From: Halobacteriales archaeon QH_7_65_31
Lineage (GTDB): Archaea; Halobacteriota; Halobacteria; Halobacteriales; Haloarculaceae
Length of the DNA stretch: 64,000 nt
Assembly: GCA_003021785.1 (NCBI GenBank)
Contig: PXQU01000016.1
Coordinates: 1 to 64,000 of the forward strand
Direction of reading: 5' to 3'
The notes beneath the pieces were generated by a model, which was not told where the DNA came from, made no database searches, and worked only from the letters and a program-made list of their open reading frames with translations. Positions 8,849-19,037 of the stretch are shown here, piece after piece (positions within the stretch are counted from its first letter, which is position 1; each line of letters starts with the position of its first letter). Both the position numbers and the translations under genes were made by a program.

Positions 8849-10435
8849 ATGACTATGGCTCAACAACAGCGCGCAATGGGTGGACAGCCGATGTTCATTC
8901 TCTCCGAGGACGCCGAGCGGACACAGGGAGACGACGCACAGTCGTCGAACATTCAGGGCGGCAAAGCGGTCGCCGAGACCGTTCGAACGACGCTCGGTCC
9001 CCGCGGGATGGACAAGATGCTCGTCTCCGACTCCGGCGACGTCGTCATCACCAACGACGGTGCGACGATTCTGGAGGAGATGGATATCGAGCACCCCGCG
9101 GCCGAGATGATCGTCGAGGTCGCCGCCACGCAGGAGGACGAGGTCGGTGACGGGACGACGACCGCCTCCGTTCTTGCGGGCCAGCTGCTCGCACAGGCCG
9201 AGGATCTGCTCGACGACGACGTACACCCGACGACCATCGTCGAGGGATACCACGCCGCGAGCCAGCTCGCCCTCGATGCCGTCGACGATCTCGTTCTCGA
9301 CGAGGAGCTGGACGACGAGCTGCTCACCTCGGTCGCCGCGTCCTCCATGACCGGCAAGGGGACCGGCGATATGGACGCGACCTCGCTCGCCGAGACCGTC
9401 GTCGCCGCCGTTCGCCACGCCGAGACCGACGCCGGCGTCGCACGCGACGATATCGCACTTCGCACGCAGACTGGAGCCGGTGCGTCCGCCACTGAACTCG
9501 TCGAGGGCGTCATCGCTGAGGAGGAGCCGGCACACGCGGCGATGCCCCGCTCGATCGAGGACAGCAACGTCGCCGTCCTCGATCTCGATCTCGACTTGCA
9601 GGAGGCCAACATCGACGCCGAGTACAACGTCACCGACGTGACGCAGCTCGAACAGGCGCTCGACGCCGAGGAGTCGGAGCTGGCCGGCTACGCCGAGTCG
9701 CTCGTCGACGTCGGCGTCGACGTGGCGTTCGTCACCGGCGACATCGCCGACCGCGTCGCCTCCATCCTCGGCAAGGAGGGCGTCCTCGCCGTCGAGAGCG
9801 TCGGCGACGACGACGCGTCGGACGTCGCTCGCGCGACCGGTGCGACCACCGTCGGCTCGCTTCAGGACCTCGAACCGTCCGATCTCGGTAGTGCGGGGTC
9901 CGTCTCCGTCGAGACGTACAGCGACGACGATCTCATCTTCATCGAGGGCGGCGCGAACGCCGAGACCGTCACGCTGTTCGTCCGGGGCGGAACCGAACAC
10001 GTCGCCGACGAGCTCGAACGCGCGCTCAACGACGCGCTCGACGTGACGATCGCCGCGCTCACCGAGGGCGGCGTCGTTCCGGGCGCGGGCGCGACCGAGA
10101 TCGCGATCGCCGACGCCGTCCGCTCCGGTGCGACCTCGATCGAGGGCCGCCAGCAGCTGGCCGTCGAGGCGTTCGCGGATGCGGTCGACGTGCTCCCGCG
10201 TACGCTCGCGGAGAACACGGGTCTCGATCCGATCGACGCGCTCGTGGATCTGCGCAACCGTCACGACAGCGAGGGCGTCGCGGCGCTCATCTCGGAGGGG
10301 CAGTCCGGGAGCGTCGGCGACCCCGTCGAGGCCGGTGTCCTCGACCCCGTCGCCGTCAAGCGCGAGGCCGTCGAGTCCGCGACGGAAGCCGCGACGATGA
10401 TCGCCCGCATCGACGACGTCATCTCGTCGAGCTAA
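8849..10435 (+). CDS. Thermosome subunit (group II chaperonin)
   Basis: 528 residues (526 if ATG 8855 is used). [27 protein letters not shown] with the catalytic Asp, and [11 protein letters not shown] are the ATPase motifs of archaeal CCT-type chaperonins, which fold proteins in a double ring. Unlike the longer haloarchaeal subunits it ends at DDVISSS, without the Gly-Met repeat tail, so it resembles the shorter third type (CCT3 in Haloferax). A strong TATA lies upstream and a T-run follows the stop. Confidence 0.95.
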   Translation: MTMAQQQRAMGGQPMFILSEDAERTQGDDAQSSNIQGGKAVAETVRTTLGPRGMDKMLVSDSGDVVITNDGATILEEMDIEHPAAEMIVEVAATQEDEVGDGTTTASVLAGQLLAQAEDLLDDDVHPTTIVEGYHAASQLALDAVDDLVLDEELDDELLTSVAASSMTGKGTGDMDATSLAETVVAAVRHAETDAGVARDDIALRTQTGAGASATELVEGVIAEEEPAHAAMPRSIEDSNVAVLDLDLDLQEANIDAEYNVTDVTQLEQALDAEESELAGYAESLVDVGVDVAFVTGDIADRVASILGKEGVLAVESVGDDDASDVARATGATTVGSLQDLEPSDLGSAGSVSVETYSDDDLIFIEGGANAETVTLFVRGGTEHVADELERALNDALDVTIAALTEGGVVPGAGATEIAIADAVRSGATSIEGRQQLAVEAFADAVDVLPRTLAENTGLDPIDALVDLRNRHDSEGVAALISEGQSGSVGDPVEAGVLDPVAVKREAVESATEAATMIARIDDVISSS

Positions 10436-10450
10436 CGACAGTCGTTCTCG

Positions 10451-10456
10451 TTTTTT
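10451..10456 (+). terminator. T-run terminator after the thermosome gene
   Basis: TTTTTT preceded by CGTTCTCG lies 16 bases after the thermosome stop codon. Archaeal RNA polymerase stops at such T-runs without a hairpin. Confidence 0.5.
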
Positions 10457-10512
10457 CCGACGGACAGCGACAGCACCGCACACGTGAAGTCCTTCGCCCA
10501 CGAGCATCGCGT

Positions 10513-10974
10513 ATGGACATCGACGCACTCGATCACGAGCGGTATATGGAACGCGCACTCGAACTGGCCCGCGAGGCCGGCGATCGCGGCGACGATCCGT
10601 TCGGCTCCGTGCTCGTTCGCGACGGCGAGATCGTCATGACGGAGGCGAACGCCGTCAACTCCGCCGACGACGTTCGCCGTCACCCGGAGCTGACGCTCGC
10701 ACAGCGAGCGGCCAGCGAGTTCACTCGCGAGCAGTGTCGCGAGACGGTCATGTACACGAGCACGGAGCCGTGTGCGATGTGTTCCGGCGGCATCTACATC
10801 GCGAAGCTGGGCGGCGTGGTGTACTCCGTCTCCGCGGAACGGGCCGGCGAGGTGGCAGACACCGATCTCGTCGTTCCGTCGACCGACATCTTCGAGCGCG
10901 GACGCGCCGAGATCCCCGTCGTCGGCCCGGTGTTACCTGAGGCCGGCGAGCGGATTCACGCCGAACGGTGGTAG
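10513..10974 (+). CDS. Nucleoside/base deaminase (CMP/dCMP deaminase fold)
   Basis: 153 residues. Zinc ligands are the His of HPE (in place of the usual HAE, in RHPELTLAQRA) and the two cysteines of PCAMCSGG; the Glu of HPE is the proton shuttle. The family deaminates cytosine, guanine or adenosine bases; the HPE variant and N-terminal DPFGSVLV resemble guanine-deaminase-like proteins, but the substrate is inferred only. It has its own start 77 bases after the thermosome stop. Confidence 0.85.
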   Translation: MDIDALDHERYMERALELAREAGDRGDDPFGSVLVRDGEIVMTEANAVNSADDVRRHPELTLAQRAASEFTREQCRETVMYTSTEPCAMCSGGIYIAKLGGVVYSVSAERAGEVADTDLVVPSTDIFERGRAEIPVVGPVLPEAGERIHAERW

Positions 10975-11013
10975 AGACGCAAGCTTTCTGACGGAGCCGC
11001 GTGACGACCGGAT

Positions 11014-11919
11014 ATGCCTACCCGTCGCGCCCTACTGGTCGATGCGTTCACGCAGGAGCCGCTCACCGGCAACGCCGCCGGCGTCGTTCCGAACGGCGAC
11101 GGTCTCTCTGTGGCCCAGATGCAGGCTATCGCGCGCGAACTCGGCGCGTCCGAGACGGCGTTCGTCCGCGAGAGCGACGACGCCGACCGCCGGCTCCGCT
11201 ACTTCACGCCGACCGAGGAGGTCGATCTCTGCGGGCACGCGACCGTCGCCGCCCACGCGTTCCTCGCCGACGAGATCGGCGAGGGGAGTCACACCCTCGA
11301 AACCAACGTCGGCGTCCTCGATATCGAACTCGACGGCGAAACAGTCTGGATGCGACAGAACGCGCCCGAGATCACCGAGGTGGACGCGACGTACGCCGAG
11401 GTGGCGGAGACGCTCGGCGTGCGCGAGACGGGGCTGTCGGGGCTGAGCGCGGATCTCCCGATCGCTCGCGCCTCGACCGGACTCCCGTTTCTCGTGGTTC
11501 CCGTCGAGTATCTCTCGGATCTGAGCAAGATGTCCCCCGACATGGCGGCGATCGAGACGCTCGCGTCCGAGCACGACTGCCGCGGACTCTACGCGTTCAC
11601 CTTCGACACGCTCGAAGCCGACTCGACCCTGCACGGTCGGTGTTTCGTCCCGAGCGCGGGCGTCCCGGAGGATCCGGTGACGGGCACGGCATCGGGGGCG
11701 TGTGGCGCGTATCTCGACCGGTTCGGTGCGTTCGATCCGACGCCCGAGGAGATGCTGTTCGAGCAGGGACATTTCCTCGACAGCGACGGGTCCGTTCGCG
11801 TGGACGCGAGCGCGGCGACGACCGATGGACGGGTCCGCGTCGGCGGAACGGCCGTCACAGCCCTCGACGGTGAGCTTCAGATCCCCTCGCGCGACGACGA
11901 CGAGATCCTGGAAGCGTGA
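11014..11919 (+). CDS. PhzF-family isomerase
   Basis: 301 residues. LVDAFTQEPLTGNAAGVV, SETAFV with the conserved Glu, the LCGHAT segment and GTASGACGAY define the diaminopimelate-epimerase-like fold of PhzF enzymes, which have two similar halves and catalyse acid/base isomerisation without cofactor. The physiological substrate in haloarchaea is unknown; phenazine synthesis is not implied, as no phz partner genes are present. Lies 39 bases after the deaminase and 50 bases before PEP synthase. Confidence 0.88.
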   Translation: MPTRRALLVDAFTQEPLTGNAAGVVPNGDGLSVAQMQAIARELGASETAFVRESDDADRRLRYFTPTEEVDLCGHATVAAHAFLADEIGEGSHTLETNVGVLDIELDGETVWMRQNAPEITEVDATYAEVAETLGVRETGLSGLSADLPIARASTGLPFLVVPVEYLSDLSKMSPDMAAIETLASEHDCRGLYAFTFDTLEADSTLHGRCFVPSAGVPEDPVTGTASGACGAYLDRFGAFDPTPEEMLFEQGHFLDSDGSVRVDASAATTDGRVRVGGTAVTALDGELQIPSRDDDEILEA

Positions 11920-11969
11920 ACTGCCGGTATCCGAACGATCTAAGGCAGCGGGATCGGAACGCTCGGGTA

Positions 11970-14246
11970 ATGACACAGGGCGCGGAGGACGTGATCCGCT
12001 GGCTCGACACGCTCGGCTCGGACGACATCGGCGCGGTCGGTGGGAAGGGGGCGTCGCTCGGTGAGATGACGAGCGCCGGGCTCCCGGTCCCGCCGGGCTT
12101 CACCGTCACCGCCGACAGCTACCGGCGGTTCATCGAGGAGACGGAGATCGCCGACGAGCTGTTCGAGGCGGTCGATGTGGATCCCGACGACTCCGCCGAA
12201 CTCGCGAGGGCCGAATCGGAAGCGGAACGGCTCATCCTCGACACGGAGATGCCGGCCGAGATGCGCGAGTCGATCCTCGACGCGTACGCCGATCTCGACG
12301 ACGGGGAGGCGTTCGTCGCCGTCCGATCGTCTGCCACGGCAGAAGATCTTCCGGATTTCTCCTTCGCCGGACAGCAGGAGACGTTTCTCAACGTCCAAGG
12401 CGAGACGCTCGTCGAGCGCGTCAAGGAGTGCTGGGCGTCGCTGTTCACCCAGCGAGCGATCCACTACCGGAACGAACAGGGGTTCGACGGCGAGAGCGTC
12501 GACATCGCCGTCGTCGTCCAGCGGATGGTCGATGCCGAGAAGTCCGGCGTCCTGTTCACCTCACACCCCTCGACCGGCGAGCCGAAGCTCATCATCGAGG
12601 CGGCGTGGGGGCTGGGCGAGGCCGTCGTCTCCGGCTCCGTCTCCCCGGACAACTACGTCATCGAGCGCGAGACGGGGGAGCTGCTCGATCACACCGTCGC
12701 CGACAAGAAACACCTGATGGAGAAGGACCCGGAGACGGGCGAGACGATCGAGCGCGCGGTGAGCGAGGAGAAGCGCACCGCTCCTGTGCTCGAATCCGAC
12801 GAGATCGACCGCTTGGTCGAGCTCGGCACGCGCGCCGAGCGCCACTACGACGGCCCGCAGGACGTGGAGTGGGCGCTCGTCGACGGCGAGGTGTTCATGC
12901 TCCAGTCGCGTCCGATCACGACCATCGACGATGACGCCGACGTGCGGGACACAGCGTCACAGACCGACGAGAACGACGTGCTCGCACGCGGGCACGGGGC
13001 CTCACCCGGTGTTGTCGCTGGTCCCGTCCGCATCATCCGTAAGCTCGACCAGCTCGACAAGGTCAGCGAGGGCGACGTCATCGTCACCGAGGAGACGACC
13101 CCGGATATGGTTCCGGCAATGAAACGCGCGGCCGGTATCGTCACCGACGAAGGCGGGATGACCTCGCACGCGGCGATCGTCTCACGCGAGCTCGGTGTGC
13201 CTGCGGTCGTCGGGACCAGTGACGCCACGGAGCGCCTCTCGGACGACCAGCCGGTGACGATAGATGGAGATAAGGGAACGGTCACGGCCGGTGACGTCGA
13301 GCCGACCGAGGCGGAGCGCGAGGAGCACGCCGATGTGCGGCCACAGAACCCGGTGAAGCCGATGACGGCGACGGAGGTGAAGGTGAACGTCTCTATCCCG
13401 GAGGCGGCCCACCGTGCTGCCCAGACCGGGGCCGACGGCGTCGGACTGCTCCGCATGGAGCATATGATCCTCTCGACGAACAAGACGCCAGAGCGGTACA
13501 TCGCCGACCACGGCGAGGAGGCGTACATCGAGGAGATCGTCGAGGGGGTCCGCGGCGTCGCCGACGAGTTCTATCCGCGTCCCGTTCGCGTTCGCACGCT
13601 CGACGCGCCGACCGACGAGTTCCGCCAGCTGGAGGGCGGCGACGACGAGCCGCACGAGCACAACCCGATGCTCGGCTACCGGGGGATCCGTCGCTCGCTC
13701 GACCGCCCCGAGACGTTCGCCCACGAGATCGAAGCGTTCTCCCGACTGTTCGAGATGGGGTACGACAACGTCGAGATCATGTTCCCGCTCGTCAACGACG
13801 GCGAGGACGTGCGCCGGGCGCGCGAACTGCTCGAAGCGAGCGGTATCGATCTCGACAAGCGGAGCTGGGGGGTGATGGTCGAGACGCCGGCCGCGGCGCT
13901 CACCATCGAGGCGATGTGCGAGGTGGGGATCGACTTCGCCTCCTTCGGAACCAATGATCTCACGCAGTACACGCTCGCCGTCGACCGCAACAACGAGAAC
14001 GTGGCCGGTCGGTTCGACGAACTCCACCCTGCCGTCTTATCGCTCATCGGTGACGTCATCGAGACCTGTCGTACACACGACGTGGCGACGAGTATCTGTG
14101 GACAGGCCGGCTCGAAGCCGGAGATGGCTCGGTTCCTCGTCAACGAGGGCGTCTCCTCGATTTCGGCGAACATCGACGCCGTGCGCGACGTGCAACACGA
14201 GGTGAAGCGGGTCGAACAGAAGCTCCTGCTCGACACCGTCCGATAA
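11970..14246 (+). CDS. ppsA: Phosphoenolpyruvate synthase
   Basis: 758 residues. An N-terminal ATP-grasp domain (VGGKGASLGEM, VRSSATAEDLP) is followed by the swivelling domain with the phospho-histidine in GGMTSHAAIVSRELG and a C-terminal TIM barrel ending CGQAGSKPEMARFLV with the catalytic Cys. It converts pyruvate, ATP and water to PEP, AMP and phosphate for gluconeogenesis. I start at ATG 11970; an upstream in-frame start would overlap the PhzF gene and encode an atypical extension. Confidence 0.95.
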   Translation: MTQGAEDVIRWLDTLGSDDIGAVGGKGASLGEMTSAGLPVPPGFTVTADSYRRFIEETEIADELFEAVDVDPDDSAELARAESEAERLILDTEMPAEMRESILDAYADLDDGEAFVAVRSSATAEDLPDFSFAGQQETFLNVQGETLVERVKECWASLFTQRAIHYRNEQGFDGESVDIAVVVQRMVDAEKSGVLFTSHPSTGEPKLIIEAAWGLGEAVVSGSVSPDNYVIERETGELLDHTVADKKHLMEKDPETGETIERAVSEEKRTAPVLESDEIDRLVELGTRAERHYDGPQDVEWALVDGEVFMLQSRPITTIDDDADVRDTASQTDENDVLARGHGASPGVVAGPVRIIRKLDQLDKVSEGDVIVTEETTPDMVPAMKRAAGIVTDEGGMTSHAAIVSRELGVPAVVGTSDATERLSDDQPVTIDGDKGTVTAGDVEPTEAEREEHADVRPQNPVKPMTATEVKVNVSIPEAAHRAAQTGADGVGLLRMEHMILSTNKTPERYIADHGEEAYIEEIVEGVRGVADEFYPRPVRVRTLDAPTDEFRQLEGGDDEPHEHNPMLGYRGIRRSLDRPETFAHEIEAFSRLFEMGYDNVEIMFPLVNDGEDVRRARELLEASGIDLDKRSWGVMVETPAAALTIEAMCEVGIDFASFGTNDLTQYTLAVDRNNENVAGRFDELHPAVLSLIGDVIETCRTHDVATSICGQAGSKPEMARFLVNEGVSSISANIDAVRDVQHEVKRVEQKLLLDTVR

Positions 14247-14262
14247 TCGGGTGTCTGACGCG

Positions 14263-14272
14263 GATTTATACG
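14263..14272 (+). promoter_or_regulatory. TATA box upstream of the SMC gene cluster
   Basis: GATTTATACG lies about 23-30 bases before the ATG of the small coiled-coil gene at 14295 and is the only clear promoter before smc, so smc and scpA are probably read from here or from a weak site in the short gap. Confidence 0.55.
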
Positions 14273-14294
14273 TGTGCAGTGTACGAGTAGAGCC

Positions 14295-14558
14295 ATGAGC
14301 GGAAACCGCGTCGAGGAACTCGAAGAGACCGTCACCGAACTGCAGGCGACCGTCGCCGGACTGACCGACGAGCTCGTCGAGACGAAAGAGCGGCTTCAGG
14401 CGCTCGAAGCGCACGTCGACCCGGAGCCGGACGAGATGCTCACCAGTAACGCCGACAGTACCGACGGCGACACGAGCGAGCCGGTAGACGCACAGACTAA
14501 GCCCGCGGAGTCGAACAACGAGGAAAGCGCCGACGGTGACGAGATAATCGTCGCGTAA
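14295..14558 (+). CDS. Small coiled-coil protein upstream of SMC
   Basis: 87 residues. Residues 1-40 form leucine-spaced heptads (VEELEETVTELQATVAGLTD), a short coiled coil, followed by an acidic Ser/Thr/Glu tail ending DEIIVA. Similar proteins sit next to smc in haloarchaea (I recall the label DUF7518). Only 18 bases separate it from smc, which suggests a role with the SMC complex or co-regulation; function is unknown. ATG 14295 is used because the upstream in-frame codons overlap the promoter. Confidence 0.75.
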   Translation: MSGNRVEELEETVTELQATVAGLTDELVETKERLQALEAHVDPEPDEMLTSNADSTDGDTSEPVDAQTKPAESNNEESADGDEIIVA

Positions 14559-14576
14559 GTCGGCTCCCCCCTCCGT

Positions 14577-17500
14577 ATGTACATCAAAGAGCTGGTCTTA
14601 GACGACTTCAAGAGCTTCGGACGCAAGACGCGTATCCCCTTCTACGAGGATTTCACGACCATCAGCGGCCCGAACGGCTCCGGGAAGTCGAACATCATCG
14701 ACTCGATCCTGTTCGCGCTCGGGCTCGCCCGCACGTCGGGGATCCGCGCGGAGAAGCTGACGGACCTGATCTTCGACCCCGGCGACAGCGACGACGACGG
14801 CTTCGCCGGCGAGCGCGAGGCGACCGTCGAGGTCATTCTCGACAACACCGACGACACGCTCGCGCGCGAGCAGGTCGTCTCCGCGGCCGGCAGTGAGGAT
14901 ATCGGTGACACCGACGAGATTCGTGTCCGTCGCCGCGTCAAACAGACCGAGCCGGACAACTACTACTCCTACTACTATCTCAACGACCGGTCGGTCAACC
15001 TCTCCGACATTCAGGACCTGCTCGCACAGGCGGGGATCACTTCCGAGGGGTACAACGTCGTGATGCAGGGTGACGTGACCGAGATCATCACGATGTCGCC
15101 GTACGCACGCCGCGGCATCATCGACGAGATCGCGGGCGTCGCCGAGTTCGACGCGAAGAAGGAGGACGCCTTCACAGAGCTCGAAACCGTCCAAGAGCGC
15201 ATCGACGAGGCGGCGCTTCGCATCGAGGAGAAACGCGACCGGCTCGACCAGCTCTCCGACGAACGCGAGACCGCACTCGAGTACAAACAGCTTCGCGAGC
15301 AGAAACAGGAGTACGAGGGGTATCTGAAGGCGGCCGAACTGGAGGAAAAACGGGAGGCGCTCGCCGAGACGGAGACGGAGCTCGCCGAGACGGAGACGCA
15401 ACTCGACGAACAGAACCGCGAACTCGACGAGCGACAGGGGAAGGTGACTCGGGTGGAGGAGGACCTCGCGGACCTGAACCGCGAGATCGAGCAGAAGGGC
15501 GAGGACGAGCAGCTCGCACTCAAGCGCGACATCGAGGAGCTGAAGGGGGACATCAGCCGCTTCGAGGACAAGATCGAGACGCAACGCGAGCGCATCGAGG
15601 ACGCCGAGAGCAGCCGCTCACAGGCGTTCGTCCAGATCGACCGGAAGCAGGAGACGGTCGACGAGCTCGACGGAGATATTCGGGACAAGAAGGTACAGAA
15701 GGCCTCGCTGAAGGCTGACCGCGAGGAGCGACAGACCGAACTCGACGAGGTCGAAGCCGAGATCGCCGAGCTCGATACGGAGTACGAGGAGCTACGGTCG
15801 GCTATCGACGAGCGACGCGAGCGGCTTGACGCGCTCCGCGACGAGAAGAACGAGCTGCAACGCGAGCAGGACCGGCTGCTCGACGACGCACGCCGTCGGT
15901 CCAGCGAGAAGCGCGAGACGGAGTCGGAGATCGAGACGGCCCGCGAGCAGATCCCGGAGATCGAGGCCGAGCGATCTGATCTCGAATCGGAGCTGGAGAA
16001 GGCCGAGTCGAATCTCGACACTATCTCCGAGGTGGTCGATGACCTGAAAGCCGAGAAGGCGAGCCTTCAGGACGATCTCGACGAGGTCGAAGCCGAGATC
16101 GCGAGCAAACAGCAGGAGTACGCTGAGATCGAGGCACGCGCGGGCGAGTCGGGCGACTCCTCGTTCGGTCGGGCGGTCTCGACGGTTCTGAACGGGGGTC
16201 TCGACGGCGTCCACGGCGCGGTCGCACAGCTCGGCTCCGTCTCGGCGGAGTACGCCGAGGCGTGTGAGACGGCCGCCGGCGGTCGGATGGCCAACGTCGT
16301 CGTGGACGACGACGGCGTCGGCCAGCGCTGTATCGAGTACCTCAAGAGCCGCAACGCCGGGCGGGCGACGTTCCTCCCGATGACCGAGATGCACTCGCGG
16401 CGGCTCGGCTCGACGCCGTCGATGCCGGGCGTCGTCGACTTCGCGTACAACCTCGTCGAGTTCGACGCGGCGTACGACGAGGTGTTCTCGTACGTGCTCG
16501 GGGACACGCTCGTCGTCGAGGGTATGGAGACGGCCCGTGAGCTGATGGGCGACTACCGACTCGTCACGCTCTCGGGGGATCTCGTGGAGAAGTCCGGGGC
16601 GATGACCGGCGGCTCGACCTCCGGATCGCGCTACTCCTTCGAGAAGGGCGGCGAGGGACAGCTCCAGCGCGTCGCCGAGCAGATCCAGTCGCTGGAGGAC
16701 GAACGTAGCTCGCTCCGCGCGGAGATCCGCGACGTGGACGACCGGCTGGACGACGCGCGCGACCGCAAGAGCGACGCCGCCGACACGGTGCGCGATATCG
16801 AGTCCTCCATCGAGCGCAGAGGCGAGGAGATCGACGCCGTCGAAGCCGAGATCGAGTCGCTTCGGGGCGATCTCGCCGAGATCGAGTCAGCGCGCGAGGA
16901 GACCCAGACGGAGATGGAGACGATCGAGTCACGGCTCGACGAGAAGGCCGACGCGATCGAGACGCTCGAAGCCGAGATCGACGAGCGACAGGCCGAACTC
17001 GAGGACTCGGAGGTGCGCGAGCTGAACGAACAGAGCGAGTCGATCCGCGAGGAGATCGACGATCTCACGGAGCGAATGGACGGTATCGACGGTGATCTGA
17101 ACGAGCTCTCTCTGGAGAAGCAGTACGCCGAAGACGCCATCGAGGAGCTACACGACGCCATCGAGTCGGCACAGAACAAGAAGGCGGACGCCGAGGAGCA
17201 CATCGCGGAGTTCGAGACGGAGATCGAGTCGCGCGAGGAGACGCTCGACGAGAAGCGCGAGGCGGTCGCGGCGCTGGAAGACGAGCTGACCGATCTCAAG
17301 GCCGACCGCGAACAGCTGCGCGAGACGGTTCGCGAGGCGAAAGAGGCCCGCGACGAGCAGCAGGCGACGGTCGCGGAGATCGAGAGCGAGATCGCGGAGC
17401 TGCGCGAGACGCTCGACCGGCTCGAATGGGAGGTCGAGGAGCTCGAAGCCGAGGTGACGGAGTACGACGCCGAGGAGATTCCCGAACTGTCGAGCGTGAA

Positions 17501-18152
17501 AGGCCAGATCACGAAGCTGGAGAACCAGATGGCGGAGCTGGAGCCGGTGAATATGCTCGCGATCGACGAGTACGACGACGTCGAAGCGGAGCTGGAGACG
17601 CTCGAAGACCAGCGCGAGACGCTTCAGGCGGAGGCCGACGGTATCCGCGAACGAATCGAGACGTTCGAGACGCGCAAGCGAGCGACGTTCATGGATGCGT
17701 TCGAGGGGATCAACGAGGAGTTTCAGGAGATATTCGCGCGGCTCTCGAACGGGTCGGGCGAGCTCAGCCTTGAGAACCCGGACGATCCCTTCGACGGCGG
17801 GATGACGATGAAGGCACAGCCGCGGGATAAGCCGGTTCAGCGGCTGGACGCGATGAGCGGCGGCGAGAAGTCGCTAACCGCGCTGGCGTTCATCTTCGCC
17901 ATCCAGCGGTACAACCCCGCGCCCTTTTACGCGCTCGACGAGATCGACGCGTTCCTCGATGCCGCCAACGCCGAGATGGTCGGTGAGATGGTGGACGATC
18001 TCGCCGGCGACGCGCAGTTCATCGTCGTCTCGCACCGCTCGGCCCTGCTGGAACGGTCCGAGCGCGCCATCGGCGTGACGATGCTCGACGAGAACATCTC
18101 CGCCGTGACCGGTATCGATCTCGGGGAACAGGGGGTGCTCGCCGACGACTGA
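14577..18152 (+). CDS. smc: Chromosome segregation protein SMC
   Basis: 1191 residues, full length. Walker A GPNGSGKSN at 31-39, two long antiparallel coiled coils, a hinge near 510-640 (VLNGGLDGVHGAVAQLG), the signature LDAMSGGEKSLTALAF and Walker B FYALDEIDAFLDAAN. The dimer entraps DNA loops and compacts and segregates the chromosome. Stop and scpA start share one base (TGATG), showing translational coupling with its kleisin partner. Confidence 0.97.
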   Translation: MYIKELVLDDFKSFGRKTRIPFYEDFTTISGPNGSGKSNIIDSILFALGLARTSGIRAEKLTDLIFDPGDSDDDGFAGEREATVEVILDNTDDTLAREQVVSAAGSEDIGDTDEIRVRRRVKQTEPDNYYSYYYLNDRSVNLSDIQDLLAQAGITSEGYNVVMQGDVTEIITMSPYARRGIIDEIAGVAEFDAKKEDAFTELETVQERIDEAALRIEEKRDRLDQLSDERETALEYKQLREQKQEYEGYLKAAELEEKREALAETETELAETETQLDEQNRELDERQGKVTRVEEDLADLNREIEQKGEDEQLALKRDIEELKGDISRFEDKIETQRERIEDAESSRSQAFVQIDRKQETVDELDGDIRDKKVQKASLKADREERQTELDEVEAEIAELDTEYEELRSAIDERRERLDALRDEKNELQREQDRLLDDARRRSSEKRETESEIETAREQIPEIEAERSDLESELEKAESNLDTISEVVDDLKAEKASLQDDLDEVEAEIASKQQEYAEIEARAGESGDSSFGRAVSTVLNGGLDGVHGAVAQLGSVSAEYAEACETAAGGRMANVVVDDDGVGQRCIEYLKSRNAGRATFLPMTEMHSRRLGSTPSMPGVVDFAYNLVEFDAAYDEVFSYVLGDTLVVEGMETARELMGDYRLVTLSGDLVEKSGAMTGGSTSGSRYSFEKGGEGQLQRVAEQIQSLEDERSSLRAEIRDVDDRLDDARDRKSDAADTVRDIESSIERRGEEIDAVEAEIESLRGDLAEIESAREETQTEMETIESRLDEKADAIETLEAEIDERQAELEDSEVRELNEQSESIREEIDDLTERMDGIDGDLNELSLEKQYAEDAIEELHDAIESAQNKKADAEEHIAEFETEIESREETLDEKREAVAALEDELTDLKADREQLRETVREAKEARDEQQATVAEIESEIAELRETLDRLEWEVEELEAEVTEYDAEEIPELSSVKGQITKLENQMAELEPVNMLAIDEYDDVEAELETLEDQRETLQAEADGIRERIETFETRKRATFMDAFEGINEEFQEIFARLSNGSGELSLENPDDPFDGGMTMKAQPRDKPVQRLDAMSGGEKSLTALAFIFAIQRYNPAPFYALDEIDAFLDAANAEMVGEMVDDLAGDAQFIVVSHRSALLERSERAIGVTMLDENISAVTGIDLGEQGVLADD

Positions 18153-19033
18153 TGAGCGACGATATCCCGCTCAACATCGCCGAGCACGAGACGGACAGCC
18201 CTGCCCGCGAGAGCGGGGACGAAGAGAGCGTCCTCTCGGCGTTCGATGTCACGGAGTCGGACGACGACGAAGTCGAGCCGGTCGAACTGCTCGTCCAGCT
18301 CGCCAAGGACGGGGAGATCGAGCCGTGGGACATCGACATCGTCCGGGTCACCGAGGAGTTCCTCGACCGGCTCGACGACGCCGATCTCCGGGCCGGCGGG
18401 CGGGCCCTGTTTTACGCCTCCGTCCTCCTTCGGATGAAATCAGACGCGATGGTGACGGACGAGGAGGAGCCGGAGCCGGACCCGGAGCCGTGGGACGCGC
18501 CGATGGACGACGAGCACGACCCGTTCGCCGCGCTGGAGAGCGAGATCGACCGCCGGCTCGACCGCAAGCACGCTCGCGGGACGCCACAGACCCTCGACGA
18601 GCTGGTGCGAGAGCTTCGCGACCGCGAGCGGCAGACGGTCCGCAAGGAGTCACGCAGCTACGACACCACCGACTCGCCGGGCGGCTACGCTCGCGGCACG
18701 CAGACGCTCTCGTATCACGGCGGCGACGAGCTCCGGATGGCCGACGAGCCGCGAGAGGCCGACGCGCTCGGAACCGCCCACGACGAGCAGATGGAGGATA
18801 TCGTCTCGGACGTGTATCTCGCCTGCCAGCAGCAGTACGACAGGGGTCGCGAGGAGCTCCTATTTGCTGAGATCGAGACCGCGGGCGGGAGCCGCGTCGA
18901 TACGTTCCTCGGACTCCTGTTCTTGGCCCATCGCGGTCAGGTCCGGCTTCGACAGGACGACCTGTTCGGTGATCTGTGGGTTCGTGACCCGGCCACGACG
19001 GGCGAGCAGTCGGAAGCGATTGCCGACGATTAG
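18152..19033 (+). CDS. scpA: Segregation and condensation protein A (kleisin)
   Basis: 293 residues. An acidic N-terminus is followed by PVELLVQLAKDGEIEPWDI, the conserved ScpA start that binds the SMC neck, and a C-terminal winged-helix region (DTFLGLLFLAHRGQVRL) that binds the SMC head. Bridges the SMC dimer. The ATG overlaps the smc stop. No scpB follows; the next genes are on the other strand. Confidence 0.93.
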   Translation: MSDDIPLNIAEHETDSPARESGDEESVLSAFDVTESDDDEVEPVELLVQLAKDGEIEPWDIDIVRVTEEFLDRLDDADLRAGGRALFYASVLLRMKSDAMVTDEEEPEPDPEPWDAPMDDEHDPFAALESEIDRRLDRKHARGTPQTLDELVRELRDRERQTVRKESRSYDTTDSPGGYARGTQTLSYHGGDELRMADEPREADALGTAHDEQMEDIVSDVYLACQQQYDRGREELLFAEIETAGGSRVDTFLGLLFLAHRGQVRLRQDDLFGDLWVRDPATTGEQSEAIADD

Positions 19034-19037
19034 CCCG

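Noticed and set aside
8774-10558. Minus-strand reading of 594 codons opposite the thermosome
   Set aside because: Antisense shadow of a clear chaperonin gene; Arg/Val/Asp-rich without domains.
11916-11969. Earlier start for PEP synthase
   Set aside because: Overlaps the PhzF stop and encodes NCRYPNDLRQRDRNARV, unlike the family start.
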